Below, piece after piece: positions 26,243 through 32,739 of a DNA stretch of 32,739 nt. The notes under the pieces were generated by a model. It did no database searches and was not told the DNA's origin. It saw only the letters and a program-made list of their open reading frames with translations. The stretch is from Microcystis aeruginosa LEGE 91341 (GTDB lineage Bacteria > Cyanobacteriota > Cyanobacteriia > Cyanobacteriales > Microcystaceae). The DNA is taken from NCBI RefSeq assembly GCF_015206885.1, contig NZ_JADEXY010000038.1, positions 1 through 32,739 of the forward strand. The letters run 5' to 3'. Each line of letters begins with the position of its first letter. The first letter of the stretch is position 1. A program made the translations under genes and the position numbers.

Positions 26243-26283
26243 AAGCTTTCAATGGTGCTAACAGTAGTTACCATTGAAAGCTT
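26243..26283. repeat. 14-bp perfect inverted repeat
   Basis: AAGCTTTCAATGGT (26243-26256) and ACCATTGAAAGCTT (26270-26283) form a perfect stem with a 13-nt loop, in the non-coding stretch 26102-26336 upstream of brnT. It is probably a terminator-like or cruciform structure or a small element remnant; the surrounding ~230 bp holds no gene. Confidence 0.6.
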
Positions 26284-26336
26284 ACAAGCTTGCTCATGTT
26301 GATGCTCCAAGGAATCGTCTCCAAGATCATCCAGAG

Positions 26337-26513
26337 ATTACGATAAGCCTGTTATGCCGATTAGCGTACTCTGTGATGAACCCTTCCCCACTGATTTGTT
26401 CAAAGTTTTCTCGTTGTGCGACTGTCAGATGAACTTTATCTCGCCTACATCTTCCCATGATTGATGTCCTCAGTTGAGCTTATCTATTGCCCTATTTTAG
26501 CTGTGTCAGTCCA
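26337..26513 (-). repeat. 177-bp direct repeat, copy A, with transposase-like start
   Basis: Identical to 27902-28078 except two bases. On the minus strand it encodes a frame start (MGRCRRDKVHLTVAQRENFE) resembling the helix-turn-helix N-terminus of IS630-type transposases, cut after ~22 residues and continued by unrelated sequence to a TGA near 26329. It ends in GCATAAC plus ATTACGATAAGC, the same sequence that forms the left end of the attC-like site at 27785-27922. Confidence 0.85.
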
Positions 26514-26940
26514 GTAGGGTGTGTTAGCATTAGCGTAACGCACGAATTTTGAACATTAGATAAGGTGCGTTACATTTCATTAACGCACCCTACGAGATCT
26601 GAAACAGTCCAGTAGGGTGTGTTAGCGTCAGCGTAACGCACGAATTTTGAACATTAGATAAGGTGCGTTACATTTCATTAACTGAAACAGTCCAGTAGGG
26701 TGTGTTAGCGTCAGCGTAACGCACGAATTTTGAACATTAGATAAGGTGCGTTACATTTCATTAACTGAAACAGTCCAGTAGGGTGTGTTAGCGTCAGCGT
26801 AACGCACGAATTTTGAACATTAGATAAGGTGCGTTACATTTCATTAACTGAAACAGTCCAGTAGGGTGTGTTAGCGTTAGCGTGACGCACGAATTTTGGA
26901 CATTAGATAAGGTGCGTTACATTTCATTAACGCACCCTAC
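26507..26940. repeat. Five tandem copies of an 83-98 bp repeat
   Basis: Units start at 26507, 26605, 26688, 26771 and 26854, each beginning CAGTCCAGTAGGGTGTGTTA. The first (98 bp) and last are complete and end in TTAACGCACCCTAC plus a trailer. The three inner units are exactly 83 bp, almost identical, and lack that end. The full unit has imperfect terminal inverted repeats (GTAGGGTG and CGCACCCTAC) and an internal GTAACGCAC/GTGCGTTAC pair, so each can fold into a long hairpin. No gene in this stretch. Confidence 0.92.
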
Positions 26941-26992
26941 AAGATCGGCGATCGCACTGATAATAGACAACTTTAATGAGCGTATCGGTTAG

Positions 26993-27082
26993 GCATAACG
27001 CTCACCATCACCTGGCCGCATATAGCATCACGCAACGGGGACTAATTTGCGGTGGCGGCTCAGGTGCATGGTGGTGTTAGGC
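26993..27082 (-). other. attC-like integron recombination site after the SDR gene
   Basis: 90 bp. On the minus strand the site opens with GCCTAAC (27082-27076), a perfect RYYYAAC box, and closes with GTTATGC (26999-26993). CACCAT (27003-27008) pairs with ATGGTG (27068-27073), CACCTG (27009-27014) with CAGGTG (27061-27066) and GCCGC (27015-27019) with GCGGC (27055-27059). C27067 and T27060 remain unpaired, exactly as in the site at 25458. The stop codon of the SDR gene (TAA, 27079-27077) lies inside the GCCTAAC box, which is typical for integron cassettes. The loop differs completely from that of the other site, so the shared geometry is not simple duplication. Confidence 0.82.
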
Positions 27083-27766
27083 ACCCTTGCCGGACATGGC
27101 AGGCACATCAATCTCCTTGATACAGGTTTGGCGGGATAAGCACAAAACGCAGTCGATAATCATAAGTAAATCTTTAAGCGGAATCGCATCTGTTGCGGGA
27201 GCTCCATTCTCTGCCAGGTCCGAGAGAACCTCTGGAGTTCCCACATTACCTGGATTGATCACTGTCACAGACATCCGGTCAGGCCGAAGCTCTTCACGCA
27301 ATGAGTGGACCACGCCTCGGAGCCCAAACTTCGAAGCAGAATTTGCGACCTCTCTGCTGGGAAAGTTATCACGCCCGGAAAGAGCTCCCATGAAGATGAT
27401 CTTGGGATTGCTGGACTTTCTCAAAGCAGGCAGCAGTGCCTTTACGATTCTGATGGGTGCCAAGAGATTGACATTTAGAACTCTAGTAATGTCCTCATCA
27501 GAGCAACTTGTAAATGAGTATGATGACGTAAAGGCATTTGTCTCCCAAGTGCCTCCCATGTAGAGAAGAGAATCTAGAACTCCTTCCCCAGCAGCTTCTG
27601 CAACCGTATTGACTCCCTCAAGAGTCGAGACATCAGCCTTAATCCACTCACCATACTTTGAGGCAGAGCGCGACACAGACAATACTCTTTCTGACTTGGC
27701 AACGAGGTGTCGGGCAACAGCCTCCCCAATCCCTCTGCTGCCTCCAATGATTAAGACGTTTGCCAT
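27077..27766 (-). CDS. Short-chain dehydrogenase/reductase in a cassette
   Basis: 229 residues with a Rossmann fold. The nucleotide-binding GGSRGIGEAVARH (8-20) and the NVN motif (98-100) are present, and S130 sits in the catalytic serine position. The catalytic YxxxK motif is altered: residues 142-146 read NSASK, so Tyr is replaced by Asn while K146 is kept. This may abolish or change dehydrogenase activity. GTTAGGC lies 19 bp upstream of the ATG, and the stop codon is within an attC-like box, so the gene fills one ~790-bp cassette. It has no nearby functional partner. Substrate unknown. Confidence 0.85.
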   Translation of the reverse strand: MANVLIIGGSRGIGEAVARHLVAKSERVLSVSRSASKYGEWIKADVSTLEGVNTVAEAAGEGVLDSLLYMGGTWETNAFTSSYSFTSCSDEDITRVLNVNLLAPIRIVKALLPALRKSSNPKIIFMGALSGRDNFPSREVANSASKFGLRGVVHSLREELRPDRMSVTVINPGNVGTPEVLSDLAENGAPATDAIPLKDLLMIIDCVLCLSRQTCIKEIDVPAMSGKGA

Positions 27767-27784
27767 GTCAGGAATTTCAGGTGT

Positions 27785-27922
27785 GCCTAACTATATATTA
27801 TGCGGAAAGTTGCCGTATATGACGCTAAATACACACTTTTAAAAGAATCTTTTTGTGTATTACACTCAAATGGAGTTATCGCGAGAAGTTTTCTGTATAA
27901 TATTACGATAAGCGTGTTATGC
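27785..27922 (-). other. Cassette boundary and possible long attC-like site
   Basis: On the minus strand GTTAGGC (27791-27785) immediately precedes the SDR leader and matches GTTRRRY. GCATAAC (27922-27916) could be its left partner 138 bp away. Between them, ATATTATGCGGAAA near the right end is partly complementary to the left part (TTTTCTGTATAATAT), and AATACACA/TGTGTATT (27829-27864 region) forms an inner stem. Pairing is weaker and more irregular than in the two other sites, so the boundary is better supported than the full site. Confidence 0.4.
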
Positions 27923-28078
27923 CGATTAGCGTACTCTGTGATGAACCCTTCCCCACTGATTTGTTCAAAGTTTTCTCGTTGTGCGACTGTCAGATGAACT
28001 TTATCTCGCCTACCTCTTCCCATGATTGATGTCCTCAGTTGAGCTTATCTATTGCCCTATTTTAGCTGTGTCAGTCCA
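27902..28078 (-). repeat. 177-bp direct repeat, copy B
   Basis: Second copy of 26337-26513, with two mismatches seen. The frame reads MGRGRRDKVHLTVAQRENFE on the minus strand and then runs on past GCATAAC. The two copies bracket ~1.39 kb containing the tandem repeats and the SDR cassette in direct orientation, so recombination between them could delete that segment. Confidence 0.85.
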
Positions 28079-28094
28079 CTACCAGATCGGCTAC

Positions 28095-28140
28095 CTGAAA
28101 TTTCAGCTATCTGTAATGAAATTTCATCTATCTGTAACCC
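28095..28140. repeat. 46-bp repeat, inverted copy at 32617-32662
   Basis: CTGAAATTTCAGCTATCTGT and so on to CTGTAACCC; its reverse complement occurs at 32617-32662 with about three mismatches. Internally it contains two GAAATTTCA palindromes spaced by CTGTAAT-type sequence. Confidence 0.85.
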
Positions 28141-28216
28141 TACAGGCCAAAATAGTTTAAAAATCGGCCGAGAATTTCTAGGATAGAAGTAAAGACCATC
28201 CTTGCCTACCTTTTCT

Positions 28217-30547
28217 ATGATCCTAGCCGCCGAAACTGGACTAAAAACCGCTACTCTAGACGTAAAAGGCATGAAATGCGCCGGCTGTGTGAGTGCCGTG
28301 GAACGACAACTCAGCCAAAATCAAGGGGTAAAATCGGCCCAAGTTAATCTAATCACGGAAATTGCCGTGATTGAATACCAACCAGATGCGATCGCACCAG
28401 AGCAGTTAGCCGCAAAATTAACCGCGATTGGATTCCCCACCCAACCGCGCAGCTCATCGACTCCCCTTTCTCAACAAAATCAACGGCTGCAAAACCAACA
28501 AAAAGAACGGCAACAACAATTATACCGATTAGCGATCGCTTGTTGTTTACTGGTTTTTTCCCTGATTGGTCACTTACACCACATCGGGGGACCAGAAATC
28601 CCCATCCTTCAAAGTATTGCTTTTCACTGGACTTTAGCCACCCTAGCCATTTTATTCCCCGGCCGCGATATTTTCATCGATGGTTGGCGGGGATTACGGC
28701 ACGGGATGCCAAATATGAACACTCTCGTTAGTTTAGGCACAGGTAGCGCCTATATAGCCAGTTGTTTGGCTCTTATCTTCCCTAATCTCGGTCTAGAGTG
28801 CTTTTTCGATGAACCAGTCATGCTGTTAGGTTTTATTCTCCTCGGACGGACTCTAGAAGCGCATTCCCGTCATCGCGCAGCCGCAGACTTAGAAGCGCTT
28901 ACTTCCCTACAACCGGCAGTGGCTCGCCTGATTGGTAGTACAGATGACCGTGTGGGTGTGGCCATTCCGGTGGAACAGCTGCGCGTCGGGGAATGGGTGC
29001 GCGTCTTACCCGGGGAAAAAATTCCCGTGGATGGGGAGATTATTCAGGGAAGAACCACGGTAGATGAAGCTTTATTAACGGGGGAATCGCTGCCGGTGGT
29101 TAAGGAAATGGGAGATTTAGTCATTGCTGGCAGTTTCAATCTCTCAGGTGCGATCGCTGTGCAAACTCGTCAGGTGGGGACTGATACCACCCTAGCTAAG
29201 ATTATCGCAGCCGTGGAATCAGCCCAAACTCGCAAGGCCCCAGTACAGAAGATAGCGGACCGGGTAGCGGGTTATTTTGCCTACGGAGTCATGATAATTG
29301 CCCTAATTGTGCTGCTCTTTTGGTATTTTTGGGGAACTAGGCTCTTTCCAGAGGTGTTAGGATCAACCACAGGACACCACGAGATGATTCAACCCACTTC
29401 TCCCCTACTTTTATCCCTAAAATTAGCGATTTCTGTGCTTGTGGTCGCTTGTCCCTGCGCTCTCGGTTTAGCCACACCAACGGCCCTACTGGTGGGAACC
29501 AGTTTAGCAGCCGAACGGGGTATTTTAATTAAAGGGGGCGATGTTTTGGAAACCGTCTCGCAACTGCAAACGGTGGTTTTTGACAAAACGGGAACCCTTA
29601 GCCAAGGTCATCCAGAAATTACCGATTGTTTGAGTTTTTCTGAGCTTAATCCCCTGGAAATTCAACAATTAGCGGCAGTAGTGGAGAGTGGTACTAATCA
29701 TCCTCTTGCTCGGGCGATTTTAGACGCGGTTACTCCTCCTACTAACCTGACGGGGGAAGATTTTCAAACTGTAGCTGGATTGGGAGTTTCGGCAAGGGTG
29801 CAGGGGTCAAAAATTGTTCTAGGAAATCCGCAATGGTTGGCACAGAACGGCATTAAAATCGATGAAAGTATCCCCCGTATTCAAGAGCTTTTAGAGGCGG
29901 GTAAAACGGTGATTTATCTGGGTATGGAAGAACAATTACTCGGCGCGATCGCTTTTCAGGATCGATTACGTCCTGATGCTCAAACAACCGTTAATCAGTT
30001 GCAAAAACTCGGTTTAGAGGTGATTTTACTCAGTGGAGATCGCCAAGAAGTGGTGACAGCGATCGCTAATAGTTTGGGTATTAGTCAATTTTATGCCCAA
30101 GTTGCTCCCGCCGAAAAATCGGCCTTAATTGCCGACCTACAGACAAAAGAGGGCAAAATCGTCGCTATGGTCGGGGATGGTATCAATGACGCTCCCGCAC
30201 TAGGACAGGCTAACATCGGTATTGCTCTGGCCGGTGGCACGGAAGTGGCCATGGAAACGGCCGGGATCGTTTTAATTAGCGATCGCCTAGAGGATGTGGT
30301 GCAATCTCTGCATTTAAGTCTGGCTACATGGCAAAAAATCCGACAAAATCTTTTTTGGGCTTTGGGTTATAATACCTTTGCTATTCCCATTGCTGGTGGT
30401 TTATTACTGCCCCGTTGGGGTCTAGCTTTCAGTCCGGCCCTAGCAGCAGCTTTGATGGCTTTTAGTTCGGTTATGGTAGTGAGTAATTCCCTGCTTTTAC
30501 GTCGTCAATTTCCTCCGCTCACATCGACGCAGGAAAACGAAAACTAA
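28217..30547 (+). CDS. Copper-type P1B ATPase
   Basis: 776 residues from ATG 28217; a TTG at 28202 is in frame but less likely. An N-terminal heavy-metal-associated domain has GMKCAGC (18-24). Then come the TGES actuator motif (~289), the membrane CPC metal site in VVACPCALG (~411), the phosphorylation site DKTGTL (~456) and the hinge GDGINDAPA (~653). The CPC motif indicates Cu(I) transport. Cyanobacteria use two such pumps, CtaA (plasma membrane) and PacS (thylakoid); the long loop before the CPC helix (LFPEVLGSTTGHHEM) makes CtaA somewhat likelier, but I cannot decide. The gene is alone, with no metallochaperone nearby. Confidence 0.92.
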   Translation: MILAAETGLKTATLDVKGMKCAGCVSAVERQLSQNQGVKSAQVNLITEIAVIEYQPDAIAPEQLAAKLTAIGFPTQPRSSSTPLSQQNQRLQNQQKERQQQLYRLAIACCLLVFSLIGHLHHIGGPEIPILQSIAFHWTLATLAILFPGRDIFIDGWRGLRHGMPNMNTLVSLGTGSAYIASCLALIFPNLGLECFFDEPVMLLGFILLGRTLEAHSRHRAAADLEALTSLQPAVARLIGSTDDRVGVAIPVEQLRVGEWVRVLPGEKIPVDGEIIQGRTTVDEALLTGESLPVVKEMGDLVIAGSFNLSGAIAVQTRQVGTDTTLAKIIAAVESAQTRKAPVQKIADRVAGYFAYGVMIIALIVLLFWYFWGTRLFPEVLGSTTGHHEMIQPTSPLLLSLKLAISVLVVACPCALGLATPTALLVGTSLAAERGILIKGGDVLETVSQLQTVVFDKTGTLSQGHPEITDCLSFSELNPLEIQQLAAVVESGTNHPLARAILDAVTPPTNLTGEDFQTVAGLGVSARVQGSKIVLGNPQWLAQNGIKIDESIPRIQELLEAGKTVIYLGMEEQLLGAIAFQDRLRPDAQTTVNQLQKLGLEVILLSGDRQEVVTAIANSLGISQFYAQVAPAEKSALIADLQTKEGKIVAMVGDGINDAPALGQANIGIALAGGTEVAMETAGIVLISDRLEDVVQSLHLSLATWQKIRQNLFWALGYNTFAIPIAGGLLLPRWGLAFSPALAAALMAFSSVMVVSNSLLLRRQFPPLTSTQENEN

Positions 30548-30701
30548 AGCAATTACCGATTTTTTCTCGATCAATCTATCAAGCGCCAAAAAGAGCGGCT
30601 CTCTTATTCTTTGTCTGATAAGTTTCACTGATACAAAAGCGATCAATCTCTGTGTCCTCTCTGTCTTTGTGGTTCGTTACCCAAGAGAGCCAAGATGGTA
30701 T

Positions 30702-30741
30702 TTTGTCCCTGTCTTTGTCAGTTGACGGAGACAGGAACAAA
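30702..30741. terminator. Hairpin after the 30747 gene
   Basis: TTTGTCCCTGTCT (30702-30714) and AGACAGGAACAAA (30729-30741) form a 13-bp stem with one mismatch, six bases from the stop codon of the minus-strand gene. It could also serve the upstream ATPase gene. No T-run, so the terminator call is tentative. Confidence 0.4.
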
Positions 30742-30746
30742 TCGGG

Positions 30747-31088
30747 TTAAGCAGTAATTCTGGTCAGGGATTGACCTTGATAATTTTTGGTAATAATCTG
30801 GTGAATAGATTCAAAAAATCGCCGACAACGATTATTAGTTCTCAGGGGCAATTCATGATTTTTTACCAATAAATCAATCTGAAGTTCCGAGCTAGTGGGA
30901 GGATGGATAAACAATTCCACTTTCACTAACTGGGGAAAGAAAGCATCGTTAGGAACTTCCGATAAAAGCAAGACATCGGTCCGGCGCTTGATGATTTCAA
31001 ATTCACCCAAACTTAATATATCATCGTATAAAAACCCGGTCTGATGAGGAGAAATCCCGACAAAATAGGAACAGCAATAGCGAGCCAT
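30747..31088 (-). CDS. Small soluble hypothetical protein next to holB
   Basis: 113 residues, no membrane segment, mixed alpha/beta (FEIIKRRTDVLLLSEVPND, VELFIHPPTSSELQIDLLV). It has the look of a conserved cyanobacterial gene rather than a shadow frame: good length and its own ATG at 31088. I recognise no family. Its start is only 12 bp from the divergent holB start, so both 5' ends overlap and the promoters must lie inside the opposite genes. Confidence 0.65.
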   Translation of the reverse strand: MARYCCSYFVGISPHQTGFLYDDILSLGEFEIIKRRTDVLLLSEVPNDAFFPQLVKVELFIHPPTSSELQIDLLVKNHELPLRTNNRCRRFFESIHQIITKNYQGQSLTRITA

Positions 31089-31100
31089 GGCAGGGAAAAG

Positions 31101-32066
31101 ATGATAAATTGGTCAAGGTTAATCGGTCAAAATCAGGCCATTGAACTACTACAAAGAGCGCTTGAAGTCAATTCGATCGCTCCTGCTTACTTATTCGCCG
31201 GCGCTAAGGGGATTGGACGCAATCTAGCAGCAAAATGTTTCTGTCAAGACTTATTAACTAGAGATCGATCTCCGGAAACAAGGGAATTAATCCTGAAACG
31301 CTTTCTCGGTGGCAATCATCCCGATTTACTCTGGATTGAACCCACTTATCAACACCAAGGCAAACTGCTCACCGCAAAAGAAGCACAGGAAAGCAATCTC
31401 AAGCGTAAAGCTCCCCCGCAAATCCGCATCGAACAAATTCGCGAGATTACTAACTTTTTAAGTCGTCCTCCCCTCGAATCGGCCCGCTCTGTGGTGGTAA
31501 TCGAGGAAGCAGACACCATGACGGAATCGGCGGCAAATGCGCTCTTAAAAACGCTGGAGGAACCGGGAAAAGCCACTTTAATCCTGATTGCTCCCAGTCC
31601 CTCCTCTTTACTACCGACTCTCGTTTCTCGCTGTCAACATATCCCTTTTCAGCGTCTTTCGGAAGAAAATCTCGCTCAAGTCCTGCGCTCTAACGGACAC
31701 GCTCGCGTTCTCAATTATCCGGCAATTCTCGGTTTAGCTCAAGGTAGCCCGGGAGAAGCGATCGCCGCTTTAGAGTTTCTCGACAGTCTCCCCCAAGATT
31801 TACCGCGATCTTTCAGCAAGTTTCCCCTAAAACTCTCCCAAGCACTGGAATTAGCAAAAATTATCGCTCAAACTCTTGACACGGAAACCCAATTATGGTA
31901 TGTGAGTTATCTTCAGTATGAGGATTGGCAACGACGACGAGAGCGATCGATTTTAGAAATCTTGGAAAAAACCCGCCGGCAGCTGTTAGCCTACGTTCAA
32001 CCCCGTTTAGTCTGGGAATGCACTTTCTTGGCATTAGCCAAGCTATCCAACGCCCAAAAGTCTTAA
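31101..32066 (+). CDS. holB: DNA polymerase III subunit delta'
   Basis: 321 residues from ATG 31101 with CAGGGAAAAG just upstream; the frame is open to 31044 but the family start is INWSRLIGQNQAIELL. It is part of the clamp loader. The P-loop region is degenerate (AGAKGIGRNLAA lacks the usual Lys), as expected for delta', which does not hydrolyse ATP. Also seen are the Walker-B-like IEEADTMTESAANALLKTLE and the SRC motif (LVSRCQHIPF). The C-terminal ~110 residues are the helical collar domain. Confidence 0.93.
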   Translation: MINWSRLIGQNQAIELLQRALEVNSIAPAYLFAGAKGIGRNLAAKCFCQDLLTRDRSPETRELILKRFLGGNHPDLLWIEPTYQHQGKLLTAKEAQESNLKRKAPPQIRIEQIREITNFLSRPPLESARSVVVIEEADTMTESAANALLKTLEEPGKATLILIAPSPSSLLPTLVSRCQHIPFQRLSEENLAQVLRSNGHARVLNYPAILGLAQGSPGEAIAALEFLDSLPQDLPRSFSKFPLKLSQALELAKIIAQTLDTETQLWYVSYLQYEDWQRRRERSILEILEKTRRQLLAYVQPRLVWECTFLALAKLSNAQKS

Positions 32067-32071
32067 GTAGG

Positions 32072-32277
32072 GTTTTCTGAAAAAGTTTTTCGTGGGGGTA
32101 GGAGCCGGTCGTCGGTCGTCAGGAGAATTAAGAATGAATAATAAGCAATTAAATTGTCTATTTACCGATTTTAGGCCATTTAATCCTTATTTTTGCCGTT
32201 TTTGAACCCTTAACTAGGGTTTGCGGCAAAAAGTTTGTTGGTGGGGTTAGCAGTCAGTAGCCGGTCGTCGGTCGTCA
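32072..32277. repeat. Two diverged MITE half-elements in tandem
   Basis: TAGGGTTTTCTGAAAAAGTT (from 32071) and TAGGGTTTGCGGCAAAAAGT (from 32215) start two related units. Each ends in the identical 20-mer AGCCGGTCGTCGGTCGTCAG (32104-32123, 32258-32277). The starts resemble the right end of the element at 22488-22758 in reverse. This fills the ~310-bp gap between holB and the lipoprotein gene; no gene is present. Confidence 0.75.
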
Positions 32278-32377
32278 GTAATAATTGCGGCAATTTACAT
32301 TTCTTAAGATAGACAACAGAATTTATGTCCGACTACTTAAAATTGTTATATTCATCGATCGAGTGGGGAGAAAGACC

Positions 32378-32605
32378 ATGAAAATCAAATCCTTAGTTTT
32401 GCTGATTCTGTTAACCTTGACTACGGTTTTAGGCGCTTGTCAGGGAGGAAAAGAAGCCGAAGAACCGAAAAACGTCCCTACCACGGTGGAATCGCCGCAA
32501 ACAGACGAAGATGACGATGAAGACGGGGAAAATCGGCAAAAAGACGATGATAATCAACGGGATAAAAAAGACGATGACGATGATGATAACGATGATGATA
32601 ACTAA
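32378..32605 (+). CDS. Small Asp-rich lipoprotein
   Basis: 75 residues from ATG 32378 with GGGGAG upstream; a longer frame from 32285 lacks a signal sequence at its start. The N-terminus is a lipoprotein signal (MKIKSLVLLILLTLTTVL, then GAC with the lipid-modified Cys). The mature part has a short Glu/Pro linker and ends in ~30 residues dominated by Asp with Asn, Lys and Gln. Such a tail is disordered and could bind cations such as Ca2+ at the cell surface. The Asp-rich DNA is a GAT/GAC repeat and may vary in length. No known family. Confidence 0.75.
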   Translation: MKIKSLVLLILLTLTTVLGACQGGKEAEEPKNVPTTVESPQTDEDDDEDGENRQKDDDNQRDKKDDDDDDNDDDN

Positions 32606-32616
32606 ATCCCTATGTG

Positions 32617-32662
32617 GGGTTACAGATACTTGAAATTTCATTACAGATAGCTGAAATTTCAA
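32617..32662. repeat. 46-bp repeat, inverted partner of 28095-28140
   Basis: GGGTTACAGATACTTGAAAT and so on to CTGAAATTTCAA, inverted relative to 28095-28140. Together they bracket the ATPase, the 113-residue gene, holB and the lipoprotein gene. The remaining bases to the window end are AT-rich with no gene seen. Confidence 0.85.
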
Positions 32663-32739
32663 AGTCTGCAAACTTGCATCAATTTATTTTGATAAATTAA
32701 GTGCTTTCAAGGCTTACATCTTTTTTATTGAAAATCTAT

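Noticed and set aside
26507-26940. Tandem repeats as a CRISPR array
   Set aside because: Units are contiguous, with no variable spacers, and are long palindromic elements; no cas genes nearby.
27787-28023. 78-codon frame MGRGRRDKVHL... as a complete gene
   Set aside because: Only its first ~22 residues look like a transposase start; the rest reads through the boundary and repeat sequence, and the other copy ends differently.

Overview
The window reads as chromosomal DNA of a cyanobacterium, most likely a colony-forming chroococcalean close to Microcystis. The reasons are phycocyanin genes, frequent HIP1 octamers (GCGATCGC), PEP-CTERM-tailed exported proteins, many small toxin-antitoxin modules and dense families of short interspersed repeats. 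The species name is inference; the cyanobacterial assignment rests on cpcBA.

Layout. 1-372: tail of a PEP-CTERM protein. 562-2967: metY-metX, the O-acetylhomoserine route to homocysteine. 3084-3917: AT-rich orphan gene. 4041-5285: a Crp/Fnr regulator followed by a CadD-like transporter. 5443-6870: an exported helical protein and an MgtC-like membrane protein. 6904-8210: cysK, followed on the same strand by a collapsed remnant of a cystathionine gamma-synthase/lyase gene. 8845-9913: a stand-alone cpcBA pair. 10137-13469: periplasmic rhodanese, a small membrane protein with a PAP2 phosphatase, and a sulfate-binding protein. 13981-17744: an FdhF/YdeP molybdopterin oxidoreductase and a GDSL esterase. 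17745-21314: sparse region with small unknown genes, an OmpA-like protein and gene debris. 21315-28140: accessory region with an aspartic-protease pair, a GIY-YIG pair, HicBA, BrnTA, an SDR gene, many repeats and a candidate structured RNA. 28217-32605: copper-type P-ATPase, holB and a small Asp-rich lipoprotein.

Two results stand out. First, the cpcBA pair is a sulfur-sparing phycocyanin. Both subunits lack every methionine except the initiator and keep only the three bilin-attachment cysteines; other usual Met and Cys positions hold Ala, Leu or Ile. The nearby sulfate-binding protein has no Cys and no internal Met, and the mature rhodanese has one Met and its catalytic Cys. With metY, metX, cysK and the decayed transsulfuration gene within 13 kb, this looks like a sulfur-economy locus resembling the Cpc3 phycocyanin of Calothrix PCC 7601.

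Second, two sites (25458-25543 and 26993-27082) have the architecture of integron attC recombination sites. They show GTTRRRY/RYYYAAC-like outer boxes, two stem blocks and extrahelical bases at the same positions in both. They lie directly 3' of brnTA and of the SDR gene; the SDR stop codon is inside its attC box, and a GTTAGGC core lies 19 bp upstream of its start. No integrase is visible, so this is a candidate integrase-less cassette array (CALIN) in a cyanobacterium, later invaded by repeats.
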